Origin: Rickettsiales bacterium | Lineage (GTDB): Bacteria > Pseudomonadota > Alphaproteobacteria > Rickettsiales > UBA8987 | DNA length: 10,946 nt | Assembly (NCBI GenBank): GCA_028282625.1 | Contig: JANQHP010000075.1 | Coordinates: forward strand, 1 to 10,946 | Reading direction: 5' to 3' | In this document: piece by piece, positions 1 to 6,341 of the stretch | Layout: every line of letters begins with the position of its first letter | Position numbering within the stretch: the stretch's first letter is position 1 | Notes under the pieces: generated by a model | The model's database searches: none | The model's input: the letters and a program-made list of their open reading frames with translations, nothing else | Told to the model about the DNA's origin: nothing | Program-made: the position numbers and the translations under genes

Positions 1-257
1 ATATTGATACCAATCGCCGTGTACGCGACCTCACCGAAGCAGAAATCATCCATATTCGTGAGCTGATTGACGCACAATATACCGTAGAAGGTGATCTGCG
101 TCGCGAGGTGATGACCAACATCAAGCAAATGATGGATATGGGGAACTATCGCGGTCTGCGTCACCGTCGCCGCTTGCCGGTACGTGGCCAGCGGACGCAC
201 ACCAACGCGCGCACACGCAAAGGTAAAGCTACACCAATTGCAGGCAAGAAGAAATAA
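1..257 (+). CDS. rpsM: 30S ribosomal protein S13, C-terminal part (5' end outside window)
   Basis: The frame is open from base 3 to a TAA at 255-257, giving the last 84 residues of S13; the start lies left of the window. S13 sits in the head of the small subunit, contacts the P-site tRNA and forms bridges to the large subunit. The visible part has the family's conserved C-terminal half: a helical stretch (RDLTEAEIIHIRELID), then MGNYRGLRHRRRLPVRGQRT, then the basic tail NARTRKGK ending in GKKK. The basic tail is the part that reaches toward tRNA in known ribosome structures. It is the first of four codirectional genes of the alpha operon; rpsK follows after 44 bases. Nothing unusual is seen. 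The identification is secure. Confidence 0.97.
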   Translation, partial: IDTNRRVRDLTEAEIIHIRELIDAQYTVEGDLRREVMTNIKQMMDMGNYRGLRHRRRLPVRGQRTHTNARTRKGKATPIAGKKK

Positions 258-301
258 AACCACCCTTAAATCACTAACCTAGCACATATAAAAGAGGTTT
301 C

Positions 302-700
302 ATGGCACGTCCATCTACCAAAAAAACGACGACGAAGAAAAAGGCGAAAAAAAATGTAACCCGTGGCATTGTCCACGTGCAGTCTACATTTAATAACACC
401 ATTATTACCATCTCCGATGTGGTGGGTAACGTTATCTCATGGTCCTCTGCAGGCAATAACAGCTTTAAAGGCTCAAGAAAATCCACCCCTTATGCGGCAC
501 AGTTGGCAGCCAAAAAAGCAGGAATGGTGGCAAAAGAACACGGCATGTTGGTGATGGAAGCCCGGTTAAAAGGCGCTGGCTCAGGACGCGAACCCGCCTT
601 GCGCGAGCTACACGCGCTTGGATTTACCATTACCGCCATCCATGATGTGACCCCTATTCCGCATAACGGATGCCGTCCGCCTAAACGCCGGCGCGTATAA
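302..700 (+). CDS. rpsK: 30S ribosomal protein S11
   Basis: This encodes 132 residues, a normal length for S11, which binds 16S rRNA in the platform of the small subunit near the Shine-Dalgarno helix. A Lys/Thr-rich N-terminus (residues 6-18) is followed by the conserved core: VHVQSTFNNTIITISD, then FKGSRKSTPYAAQ, then GSGRE, and the signature C-terminus DVTPIPHNGCRPPKRRRV. The start is the ATG at 302, preceded by AGAGG at 293-297. One small difference is seen: the usual glycine-proline-glycine before the GRE motif reads Gly-Ala-Gly (KGAGSGRE), a mild change at a conserved turn. It lies 44 bases after rpsM and 49 bases before rpoA, in one operon with both. The identification is secure. Confidence 0.98.
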   Translation: MARPSTKKTTTKKKAKKNVTRGIVHVQSTFNNTIITISDVVGNVISWSSAGNNSFKGSRKSTPYAAQLAAKKAGMVAKEHGMLVMEARLKGAGSGREPALRELHALGFTITAIHDVTPIPHNGCRPPKRRRV

Positions 701-749
701 CATTCTTATTTGTATCACCTATACCTACCATTAAAGGAGCTCTTCATTC

Positions 750-1772
750 ATGTCCTCTATGATTGCAAAAAATTGGCACGAACTTATCAAGCCCTCCAGC
801 ATTAATATCGAAGAGAACAATGCCGGCAACAAGGCGGAAGTTATCGTTGAACCCCTGGAGCGTGGCTATGGCCTTACCCTAGGCAACGCTTTGCGTCGTG
901 TGCTGCTTTCATCGCTACAAGGTGCTGCGGTAACCTCGATTAAAATCGAGTCCGCATTGCATGAATTTTCCTCTCTTCCCGGCGTTAGGGAAGATGTGAC
1001 AGACATTGTCCTTAACATTAAATCCCTGATTGTTGCGTCTCATAGCCCCGACAAACAAAAAGCTTCTCTTAAAGCTGAAGGCCCCTGCATTGTGACAGCG
1101 GGCATGATTACAGCCGGCCCGGATGTCGAAATCATCAATCCAGATATGGTCATTTGCCATCTGGATAAAAAAGGCAACTTCGAGATGGAGCTGACCATTG
1201 AAAGTGGGAAAGGTTATGTTCCGGCCGCGCAAAACACCACCAAGGATACAGCCATTGGCACCATTCCTGTGGACGCCATTTTCAGCCCGGTGCGCAAAGT
1301 GAGCTACAAGATTGAAGATAGCCGCGTGGGTCAGATCACTGACTACGATAAATTGATTCTATCACTTGAAACCAACGGCACCGTGAAGCCAGAAGATGCC
1401 GTGGCTTTTGCCGCACGCATCCTACAAGACCAGCTGCAGCTCTTTATCAATTTTGAAGAAGTAACGCTGCAAACCGAAGAGCAGGAAGAACAGCTCAGTT
1501 TCAATAAGAACCTGCTGAAGAAGGTGGACGAATTGGAACTTTCAGTACGTTCGGCTAACTGCCTGAAGAACGATAATATTGTCTATATCGGCGACTTGGT
1601 CCGCAAAACCGAAGCAGAAATGCTTAAAACCCCTAACTTCGGACGTAAATCGCTCAACGAGATCAAGGAAGTGCTTGCCAATATGGGCCTGCGTTTTGGT
1701 ATGGAAGTAGAAGATTGGCCGCCAGAAGACATTGAAGATTTGGCCCGTAAATTTGAGGATCCCTACAGCTAA
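750..1772 (+). CDS. rpoA: DNA-directed RNA polymerase subunit alpha
   Basis: This encodes 340 residues, typical for alphaproteobacterial alpha. The N-terminal domain (about 1-240) dimerises and nucleates assembly of beta and beta'; the assembly motif LTLGNALRRVLLSSLQGAA is at about 42-60. A Glu/Gln-rich linker (about 240-250, TEEQEEQ) leads to the C-terminal domain (about 255-330), which binds UP elements and activators. That domain has LELSVRSANCLK, whose Arg267 aligns with the DNA-contacting Arg265 of E. coli, then LVRKTEAEMLKTPNFGRKSL and the final NWPP-like EDWPPED. The ATG at 750 has a strong AAGGAG at 734-739, which supports this start. As usual for the class, no rpsD separates it from rpsK. 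rplQ follows after 62 bases. Confidence 0.99.
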   Translation: MSSMIAKNWHELIKPSSINIEENNAGNKAEVIVEPLERGYGLTLGNALRRVLLSSLQGAAVTSIKIESALHEFSSLPGVREDVTDIVLNIKSLIVASHSPDKQKASLKAEGPCIVTAGMITAGPDVEIINPDMVICHLDKKGNFEMELTIESGKGYVPAAQNTTKDTAIGTIPVDAIFSPVRKVSYKIEDSRVGQITDYDKLILSLETNGTVKPEDAVAFAARILQDQLQLFINFEEVTLQTEEQEEQLSFNKNLLKKVDELELSVRSANCLKNDNIVYIGDLVRKTEAEMLKTPNFGRKSLNEIKEVLANMGLRFGMEVEDWPPEDIEDLARKFEDPYS

Positions 1773-1834
1773 TCAGCTGGCTTTTAAAAGGCTTGTGAAC
1801 AAGAACCCTCTATTGACCTAAAGGAAGAAGCATC

Positions 1835-2272
1835 ATGCGTCATAATATCACTGGAAAAAAACTGGGCCGAAACACCCCACAAAGGCGTGCGTTATTCGCT
1901 GGCCAGGCAGTTGCTTTGATTACGCACGAGCAAATTTCTACTACGCTTGCCAAGGCCAAAGTATTACGCCCTATTGTCGAAAAAATGGTGACGCTTGCAA
2001 AGCGCAACACGCTTCATACACGGCGTCAGGCCCTTGCTTTCCTGCGTGATGAGGCTGCCGTACGCAAACTATTTGATACAATCGGCACGCGTTATAACAC
2101 CCGTCAAGGTGGCTATACCCGTGTGCTAAAGGCTGGCTTTCGCAAAGGCGACGATGCGCCTATGGCGATCATTGAGTTCGTGGAGCGTGATGTCGATGCC
2201 AAAGGGAAAGAAGACCGTGCACGCGTGAAGGCTGAAGAAGAAGCCGCACTCGCAGCAGAAGAAGCCGCTTAA
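1835..2272 (+). CDS. rplQ: 50S ribosomal protein L17
   Basis: This encodes 145 residues. The first 117 or so match the L17 core: MRHNITGKKLGRNTPQRRAL at the N-terminus, then TTLAKAKVLRPIVEKMVTLAK, then RYNTRQGGYTRVLKAGFRKG and DDAPMAIIEFVE. The remaining residues form a charged, Ala/Glu-rich tail (EEEAALAAEEAA) that E. coli L17 (about 127 residues) lacks but alphaproteobacterial L17 often has. L17 lies near the peptide exit tunnel of the large subunit. The ATG at 1835 is preceded by AAGGAAG at 1821-1827, so the start is clear. It is the last gene of the alpha operon here; I see no strong terminator after it, only a weak CAGAA/TTCTG stem at about 2284-2297. Confidence 0.98.
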   Translation: MRHNITGKKLGRNTPQRRALFAGQAVALITHEQISTTLAKAKVLRPIVEKMVTLAKRNTLHTRRQALAFLRDEAAVRKLFDTIGTRYNTRQGGYTRVLKAGFRKGDDAPMAIIEFVERDVDAKGKEDRARVKAEEEAALAAEEAA

Positions 2273-2362
2273 AACGCGCCTCTCAGAATTTTTTCTGCAA
2301 GTAAAAGGGTTGCGATCCTCATTGATACTCGCCTACTACGCTTACGATAAACAGGGCACTTC

Positions 2363-2443
2363 GTGATCAGGTCCATTGTTGCAGCGCTACAAAATGCAGG
2401 TAATGCGCCTGCTAAAAAACAAGATAAAAGTAACCCGGTATGA
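2363..2443 (+). CDS. possible 26-residue ORF overlapping the fpr start (speculative)
   Basis: A GTG-started frame of 26 codons runs through the 167-base gap between rplQ and fpr. Its TGA stop overlaps the fpr start codon in an ATGA arrangement (2440-2443). An in-frame TAA lies just before it (2348-2350), so it cannot extend much. The peptide reads IRSIVAALQNAGNAPAKK and then a short charged end; I recognise no family. Its own ribosome binding site is weak (CAGGG, about 9 bases upstream). The case rests only on the stop-start overlap, combined with the poor ribosome binding site of fpr. It may be chance. Confidence 0.2.
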   Translation: MIRSIVAALQNAGNAPAKKQDKSNPV

Positions 2444-3273
2444 CTGCAGAAGCACAGAAACCAATAGAAAAAAAAGCAAACCCCAATGCCCCTACTTTGG
2501 AAACCGTACTTTCGGTAAAGCATTGGACTAAAACACTTTTTTCATTTAGAACCACCAGGCCAAGCGGCTTCCGCTTTCGTTCCGGTGAGTTTATTATGCT
2601 CGGCTTAGAAACTGAAACAGGCAAACCGCTGCTTCGCGCCTATTCCATGGCCAGCCCTGCCTGGGACGAAGAGCTAGAGTTTTTTTCGATCAAGGTGGAA
2701 AATGGCCCCCTTACGTCCAGGCTGCAAAAAATACAGCCGAATGATCAAATTTTGCTTGGGAAAAAACCAACCGGAACATTGGTTTTAGATGCGCTAACGC
2801 CCGGAAAGCGCTTGTATTTACTCTCCACAGGAACCGGCTTTGCGCCTTTTGCCAGTATTGCCCGCGACCTTGAAGCATATGAAAAATTTGAGCAGGTCAT
2901 TGCCACACACACATGCAGGCACGTGGCCGAGCTTGGCTATAGCAAGCAGGTAATCGATGACACCCTGCACCATGAATATTTGGGGGACATCGTCAAAAGA
3001 AAGCTGATCTATTACGACTCTATCACACGCGAGGAACACCCAAGAAAGGGAAGGATCACCAACCTGATCAAAGAAGGTAGCTTTTTTGAGCAGATCAACC
3101 TGCCCCCTTTTAGTCCGGAAACAGACCGCATCATGATTTGTGGCTCCAATGCGATGAACCTGGAGCTTTCTGAGTATCTAAACAGCATTGGATTTACGAT
3201 GGGTTCTATCAATGTGCCCGCGCAATATGTCATCGAAAAGTCCTTTGTTGGCGTCAGTGACACCATCTTTTAG
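2440..3273 (+). CDS. fpr: ferredoxin/flavodoxin-NADP+ reductase
   Basis: This 277-residue FAD enzyme moves electrons between NADPH and ferredoxin or flavodoxin in the cytoplasm. The FAD domain (about 18-120) has the RxYS motif in RAYSMASP (66-73) and the second FAD motif GPLTSRL (89-95). The NADP-binding domain has STGTGFAPF (129-137), THTCRHVAEL (156-165) and MICGSNAMN (about 237-245). The C-terminus YVIEKSFVG continues with VSDTIF, so the FAD-stacking region is followed by a short extension, broadly as in Rhodobacter-type Fpr. The polar N-terminal extension before residue 18 makes it longer than the usual 255-260. An in-frame TAA at 2431 prevents a start further upstream than 2440; the ribosome binding site is weak. 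It is codirectional with rplQ and convergent with the minus-strand block. Confidence 0.93.
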   Translation: MTAEAQKPIEKKANPNAPTLETVLSVKHWTKTLFSFRTTRPSGFRFRSGEFIMLGLETETGKPLLRAYSMASPAWDEELEFFSIKVENGPLTSRLQKIQPNDQILLGKKPTGTLVLDALTPGKRLYLLSTGTGFAPFASIARDLEAYEKFEQVIATHTCRHVAELGYSKQVIDDTLHHEYLGDIVKRKLIYYDSITREEHPRKGRITNLIKEGSFFEQINLPPFSPETDRIMICGSNAMNLELSEYLNSIGFTMGSINVPAQYVIEKSFVGVSDTIF

Positions 3274-3328
3274 CTTCCTCGCTTAAGGGTAGCGTGGCTC
3301 CTCTTTGATGCCACACGTGTTGGCCGCG

Positions 3329-3490
3329 TTATGTTTCATGTAGCAGCACATACAAAAGAGGAATCCAAATAAACGACGTAGTGATAGCACCTTTGACCGC
3401 CTGATAGGCCACCCAATACCAAAACAGTTTGTGCTTATTAGCCTTGAGATACCCAATCGATTTTTTATAACGAGCAAGCAAGGCAACCAT
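3329..3490 (-). CDS. small putative membrane protein, 53 residues
   Basis: A short frame follows sodC on the same strand, 56 bases after its stop. From ATG at 3490 it encodes 53 residues: a basic N-terminal third (LLARYKKSIGYLKANKHK), then LFWYWVAYQAVKGAITTSF and a hydrophobic stretch IWIPLLYVLL, ending HET. This has the look of one transmembrane segment, or a hairpin of two short ones, with a positively charged cytosolic N-terminus. The aromatic pattern WYWVAYQAVKG reads like real, selected protein, and such small proteins exist in Alphaproteobacteria, but I cannot name a family. No ribosome binding site is seen before the ATG. The frame stays open upstream for 18 codons (to a TAG at about 3543-3545) with protein-like sequence, so the start may be a TTG at 3505 or the gene may be a 5'-truncated remnant. 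Confidence 0.45.
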   Translation of the reverse strand: MVALLARYKKSIGYLKANKHKLFWYWVAYQAVKGAITTSFIWIPLLYVLLHET

Positions 3491-3546
3491 AGGCTTTTTT
3501 ATCAATCCAGTGGCATGGCACGCGTAAAGCAGCGTAACGCCCTACT

Positions 3547-4083
3547 CTACTTCTTGGCTTCTATTACGCCGCAAGCAACACGTGGACCAGACCCGCCGAT
3601 GGGTTGTGTTATATGATCGTCTTCATTCGCATGAATCATCAACACAGAACCATCATCATCCAACAAAGCGGCCTTACCACCACGGCCACGAATCGAAACC
3701 AGTTCGGTATAAAGCTCTACCTGCGCGGAGCCATCTTCTGCCACAATAAGGTTAGGAAGGTTGCCCTCATGCGGACCTTCAGGATGAAGATAGCCATGGG
3801 GCTTTCCCGTTGGCATAATATGCCCTTGAGCCATTTTAAAATGATCATGGTCTTGACACGTACCCACCTCATGAAAATGCATGCCGCGCTTACCTGGCAA
3901 AAGACCGGAGAGTTTAATCTTTATCAACACCCCTTTATTGCCTTGTATATAGTGAGCCTCTCCAATTTTGTTACCCTGATTGTTGATGATGTTACTATGT
4001 GCCTGCTCGCCAATAGGCGTGCTGGCCCACGCCGCTTGGGAAACAAACGATACGCATATCATAATGAGAAATAATATTTTCAT
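3547..4083 (-). CDS. sodC: Cu/Zn superoxide dismutase, secreted, with an altered zinc site
   Basis: This encodes 178 residues from the ATG at 4083, beginning with a signal peptide (MKILFLIMICVSFVSQAAWA, cleavage near 20-21), so it acts in the periplasm converting superoxide to peroxide and oxygen. Metal ligands by alignment with the family: His69 and His71 (MHFHEVGTC), bridging His88 (QGH), His96 (KPHG), His105 (GPHEG) and His151 (MIHAN). The guiding Arg168 is in GPRVACG, and Cys76/Cys171 form the conserved disulfide. The zinc-ligand Asp expected in the GPHxGDLPN motif is Asn108 (codon AAC). Extra histidines lie at 79 and 81 (CQDHDH). A longer in-frame start at 4209 is rejected because it would bury the signal peptide and overlap ahpD. 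ahpD lies 109 bases upstream. Confidence 0.93.
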   Translation of the reverse strand: MKILFLIMICVSFVSQAAWASTPIGEQAHSNIINNQGNKIGEAHYIQGNKGVLIKIKLSGLLPGKRGMHFHEVGTCQDHDHFKMAQGHIMPTGKPHGYLHPEGPHEGNLPNLIVAEDGSAQVELYTELVSIRGRGGKAALLDDDGSVLMIHANEDDHITQPIGGSGPRVACGVIEAKK

Positions 4084-4098
4084 GTGCCCATGCCTTTC

Positions 4099-4127
4099 TT
4101 TATAGAGCAAATCGCTCCTTTTTTGAA
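4099..4127 (-). promoter_or_regulatory. candidate promoter for sodC
   Basis: On the minus strand, TTCAAA (4127-4122) and TATAAA (4104-4099) are separated by 17 bases, matching sigma-70 type boxes at 4 of 6 and 5 of 6 positions. Transcription would start very close to the sodC ATG at 4083, leaving a short leader. A GAGC/GCTC dyad lies in the spacer. This is pattern-based only. Confidence 0.3.
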
Positions 4128-4192
4128 CTTTTGCCTCCCAAGCGGTTGACTTTATACCAAAAGGGCAAATGCACAAGTAGCTGGCTACAATC

Positions 4193-4729
4193 TTAGGATG
4201 AAGATTCAATCACCAGCGCTTGTGCTGCCGCGCTCAGCACAGAAGCAATACGAATGGATGATTGCACAGCCTGCTTGGAAACACCAGCTTTTACTACTTC
4301 ATGCACATGCGCATCAATGCACATACCGCAACCATTGATCGCAGAAACCGCCAAGGCATAAAGCTCAAAATCCACCTTTTCAATACCCGGATTTCCAATC
4401 ACGTTCATCCGCAAACCCGCAGGCATCGTGCCATATTCCTTGTCGCTGACCAAATGCACAAAACGGTAATAGACATTGTTCATGCCCATGATGGTGGCAG
4501 CGGCCTTAGCGGCGTTGGTTTCTTGTTCAGAAAGTGTGCCCTCCACTTGACTGGCAACCGCTGCAATCAGTGCCGCATGCTTGGTAGTATAAGCCGAAGC
4601 AAGGGCAATACCGTAGGCTTGGTTGGTAGTCAGTCCCTCTACTTCGTCACCGGAAACTAGCTTACCAAGGTTCAATTTGGTATCTTTGGCATAGTCAGGC
4701 ATTTGATCACGTATGGTTTGAATCGACAT
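4193..4729 (-). CDS. ahpD: AhpD-family alkylhydroperoxidase (carboxymuconolactone decarboxylase fold)
   Basis: This all-helical protein of 178 residues has the AhpD active site: Glu122, the redox pair Cys134-Gly-Met-Cys137, and His141 in NGCGMCIDAHVHEV. The spacing Glu-12-Cys-3-Cys-4-His equals that of M. tuberculosis AhpD (Glu118, Cys130, Cys133, His137). In that species AhpD is the disulfide reductant for the peroxiredoxin AhpC and has weak peroxidase activity itself. The length matches typical AhpD (about 175), not the shorter AhpD-like CMD proteins. The ATG at 4729 has GGAG 8 bases upstream. No ahpC is next to it here; its neighbours are selO upstream (112 bases) and sodC downstream (109 bases), both on the same strand. 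The reductant partner is therefore unknown from this window. Confidence 0.9.
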   Translation of the reverse strand: MSIQTIRDQMPDYAKDTKLNLGKLVSGDEVEGLTTNQAYGIALASAYTTKHAALIAAVASQVEGTLSEQETNAAKAAATIMGMNNVYYRFVHLVSDKEYGTMPAGLRMNVIGNPGIEKVDFELYALAVSAINGCGMCIDAHVHEVVKAGVSKQAVQSSIRIASVLSAAAQALVIESSS

Positions 4730-4769
4730 ATTTTTTCTCCTTATAAATGAATAGCATTACTAATTAACA

Positions 4770-4798
4770 GGTATAACAATCCCGCCTTTTGCAGTAAA
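4770..4798 (-). promoter_or_regulatory. candidate promoter for ahpD
   Basis: On the minus strand, TTTACT (4798-4793), a 17-base spacer and TATACC (4775-4770) with an extended TG at -14/-15 lie about 40 bases before the ahpD start. Each box matches consensus at 4 of 6. A dyad, TAGCC-AAT-GGCTA (4822-4834), lies just upstream; it could be an operator or a weak end signal for selO, but has no T-run. Weak evidence. Confidence 0.22.
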
Positions 4799-4841
4799 AT
4801 TCTTTGTTTCAATAGGATTAATAGCCAATGGCTAATATACA

Positions 4842-6314
4842 TTATGTCCCGCAAAAAGTTTGATACACACGCTCTTCCGGTGTGGGCGGTGTTTGAAACT
4901 CGGCATATTCCGGGTGGTCTTGATAAGGCTTGGCAAGCGCGGCTAACAGCCGGTGCAGCACGCTAAAATCCCGGAGCTCTTCGGCTGCTGTCAGTGCCTC
5001 TTCTACCTTGTGATTACGCGGAATGATTGCCGGGTTATTTGCACGCATCAGGCAAAGAGAAGAGGATATCGGCTTGCTATTTTGCTGAAGCCGTTCTTGC
5101 CAACGTCGCCACCAGGCTTGAAATGCTTTGGCCTCAAAAACCTCTCCTTCCGGCTTTGTTCCAGCAGTAAGTGCACGGTCAGAAGCAAGTGCACGGAAGG
5201 TATTCGTGTAGTCCATTTCGTTTCGCTGCATCCATTGCAGGATATCCCCCACCAGTGCCTCATCCTCCTTTTGCGCACCAAACAGCCCTAATTTACGGCG
5301 CATCATGGCAAGCCAGGCGCGCTGGAAGGATGTCTGAAACGAATGTATCACCTCTTCGGCTAATGCCGCGCCCTGCTTGATATCCTCATGCAGAAGCGGC
5401 AGCAACGCTTCGGCAAACCGCGCCATATTCCATTGCACAATCCGCGGTTGATTGGCATAGGCATAACGTCCCATTTGGTCGATCGAGCTAAAAACCGTCT
5501 GTGGGTCATACTTGTCCATAAAGGCACACGGCCCATAATCCATCGTTTCACCCGCAAGCGTCACATTGTCGGTATTCATCACACCGTGGATAAAACCAAC
5601 ACGTAGCCAATCCACCACCAAAGCAATCTGTCGTTCCATCACCACTTTCAGCCACTCAAGGTACGGCTGCTTAGATTCCTTCAGCCCAGCATCATGACGG
5701 TCTATAGCATAATCGGCCAGCTGTTTTAGATCACTGATATTTCGCTGTGCTGCAACATATTCAAACGTGCCGATACGAAGATGACTCGAGGCCACACGTG
5801 TGAGGATGGCGCCCTGAAGCATCGTTTCGCGGTAGACTGGTTCCCCTGTGGTCACCACTGCAAGGCTGCGGGTGGTAGGCACATGCAAGGCATGCATCGC
5901 CTCACTGATCACATATTCCCGCAGCATCGGACCAAGTGCTGCACGCCCATCTCCACGTCGTGCATAAGGCGTTTGCCCCGAACCTTTCAGTTGTATATCC
6001 ACACGCGTGCCATCTAGCGTCAGATGTTCACCCAGCAAATGGGCGCGCCCATCACCTAGCATGGTAAAATGACCAAACTGATGCCCAGCGTAAGCCTGCG
6101 CAATAGGTTTTGCCCCAGCAGGCAGCGTGTTGCCTGAGAACATGGCGGCCAAATCATCGTTAGAAGCATCTTTGAGCGTTAGCCCCAAATCATCGGCCAG
6201 CGCGTGATTCACTACCACCAATTCCGGGTTTTGAACGGGAGTGGGGTCTAAGCGTGTATAAAAATGCTCCGGCAGTCGGGCATAGCTATGATCAAATGTC
6301 CAATTCATAGGCAT
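4842..6314 (-). CDS. selO: protein adenylyltransferase SelO (YdiU family)
   Basis: SelO is a kinase-fold enzyme that transfers AMP from ATP to Ser, Thr or Tyr of target proteins and is linked to oxidative-stress protection in bacteria. This 490-residue protein covers the full family length. All catalytic residues known from Pseudomonas syringae SelO are found with a constant offset of three: Lys110 (LKGSGQTPYARRGDGRA), Glu133 (LREYVISEAM), Arg173 and Arg180 (TRVASSHLRIG), Asp249 and Asn250 (HGVMNTDN) and Asp259 (MDYGPCAFMDKYDP). A conserved C-terminal Cys488 lies in FCGT, where eukaryotic homologues have selenocysteine nearby; here it is an ordinary TGC codon. The start may be 6314 or the next ATG at 6308; neither has a clear ribosome binding site. 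It begins 27 bases after the pump gene, probably in one transcript. Confidence 0.95.
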   Translation of the reverse strand: MPMNWTFDHSYARLPEHFYTRLDPTPVQNPELVVVNHALADDLGLTLKDASNDDLAAMFSGNTLPAGAKPIAQAYAGHQFGHFTMLGDGRAHLLGEHLTLDGTRVDIQLKGSGQTPYARRGDGRAALGPMLREYVISEAMHALHVPTTRSLAVVTTGEPVYRETMLQGAILTRVASSHLRIGTFEYVAAQRNISDLKQLADYAIDRHDAGLKESKQPYLEWLKVVMERQIALVVDWLRVGFIHGVMNTDNVTLAGETMDYGPCAFMDKYDPQTVFSSIDQMGRYAYANQPRIVQWNMARFAEALLPLLHEDIKQGAALAEEVIHSFQTSFQRAWLAMMRRKLGLFGAQKEDEALVGDILQWMQRNEMDYTNTFRALASDRALTAGTKPEGEVFEAKAFQAWWRRWQERLQQNSKPISSSLCLMRANNPAIIPRNHKVEEALTAAEELRDFSVLHRLLAALAKPYQDHPEYAEFQTPPTPEERVYQTFCGT

Positions 6315-6341
6315 GGAAAAATCATAGTTTAAGAACCGTGC

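Noticed and set aside
1781..1802. Palindrome CTTTTAAAAG (1781-1790) and a CTTGT/ACAAG stem between rpoA and rplQ.
   Set aside because: They are too short and AT-rich to call a terminator, and the genes on both sides are expected to be cotranscribed.
3294..3314. A GTGGC/GCCAC stem between the convergent fpr and small ORF, as a terminator.
   Set aside because: The loop is 11 bases and there is no T-run on either strand.
4084..4209. An upstream in-frame start for sodC that would add 42 residues.
   Set aside because: It would place the signal peptide inside the protein and overlap the ahpD stop region; the ATG at 4083 gives a standard exported SodC.
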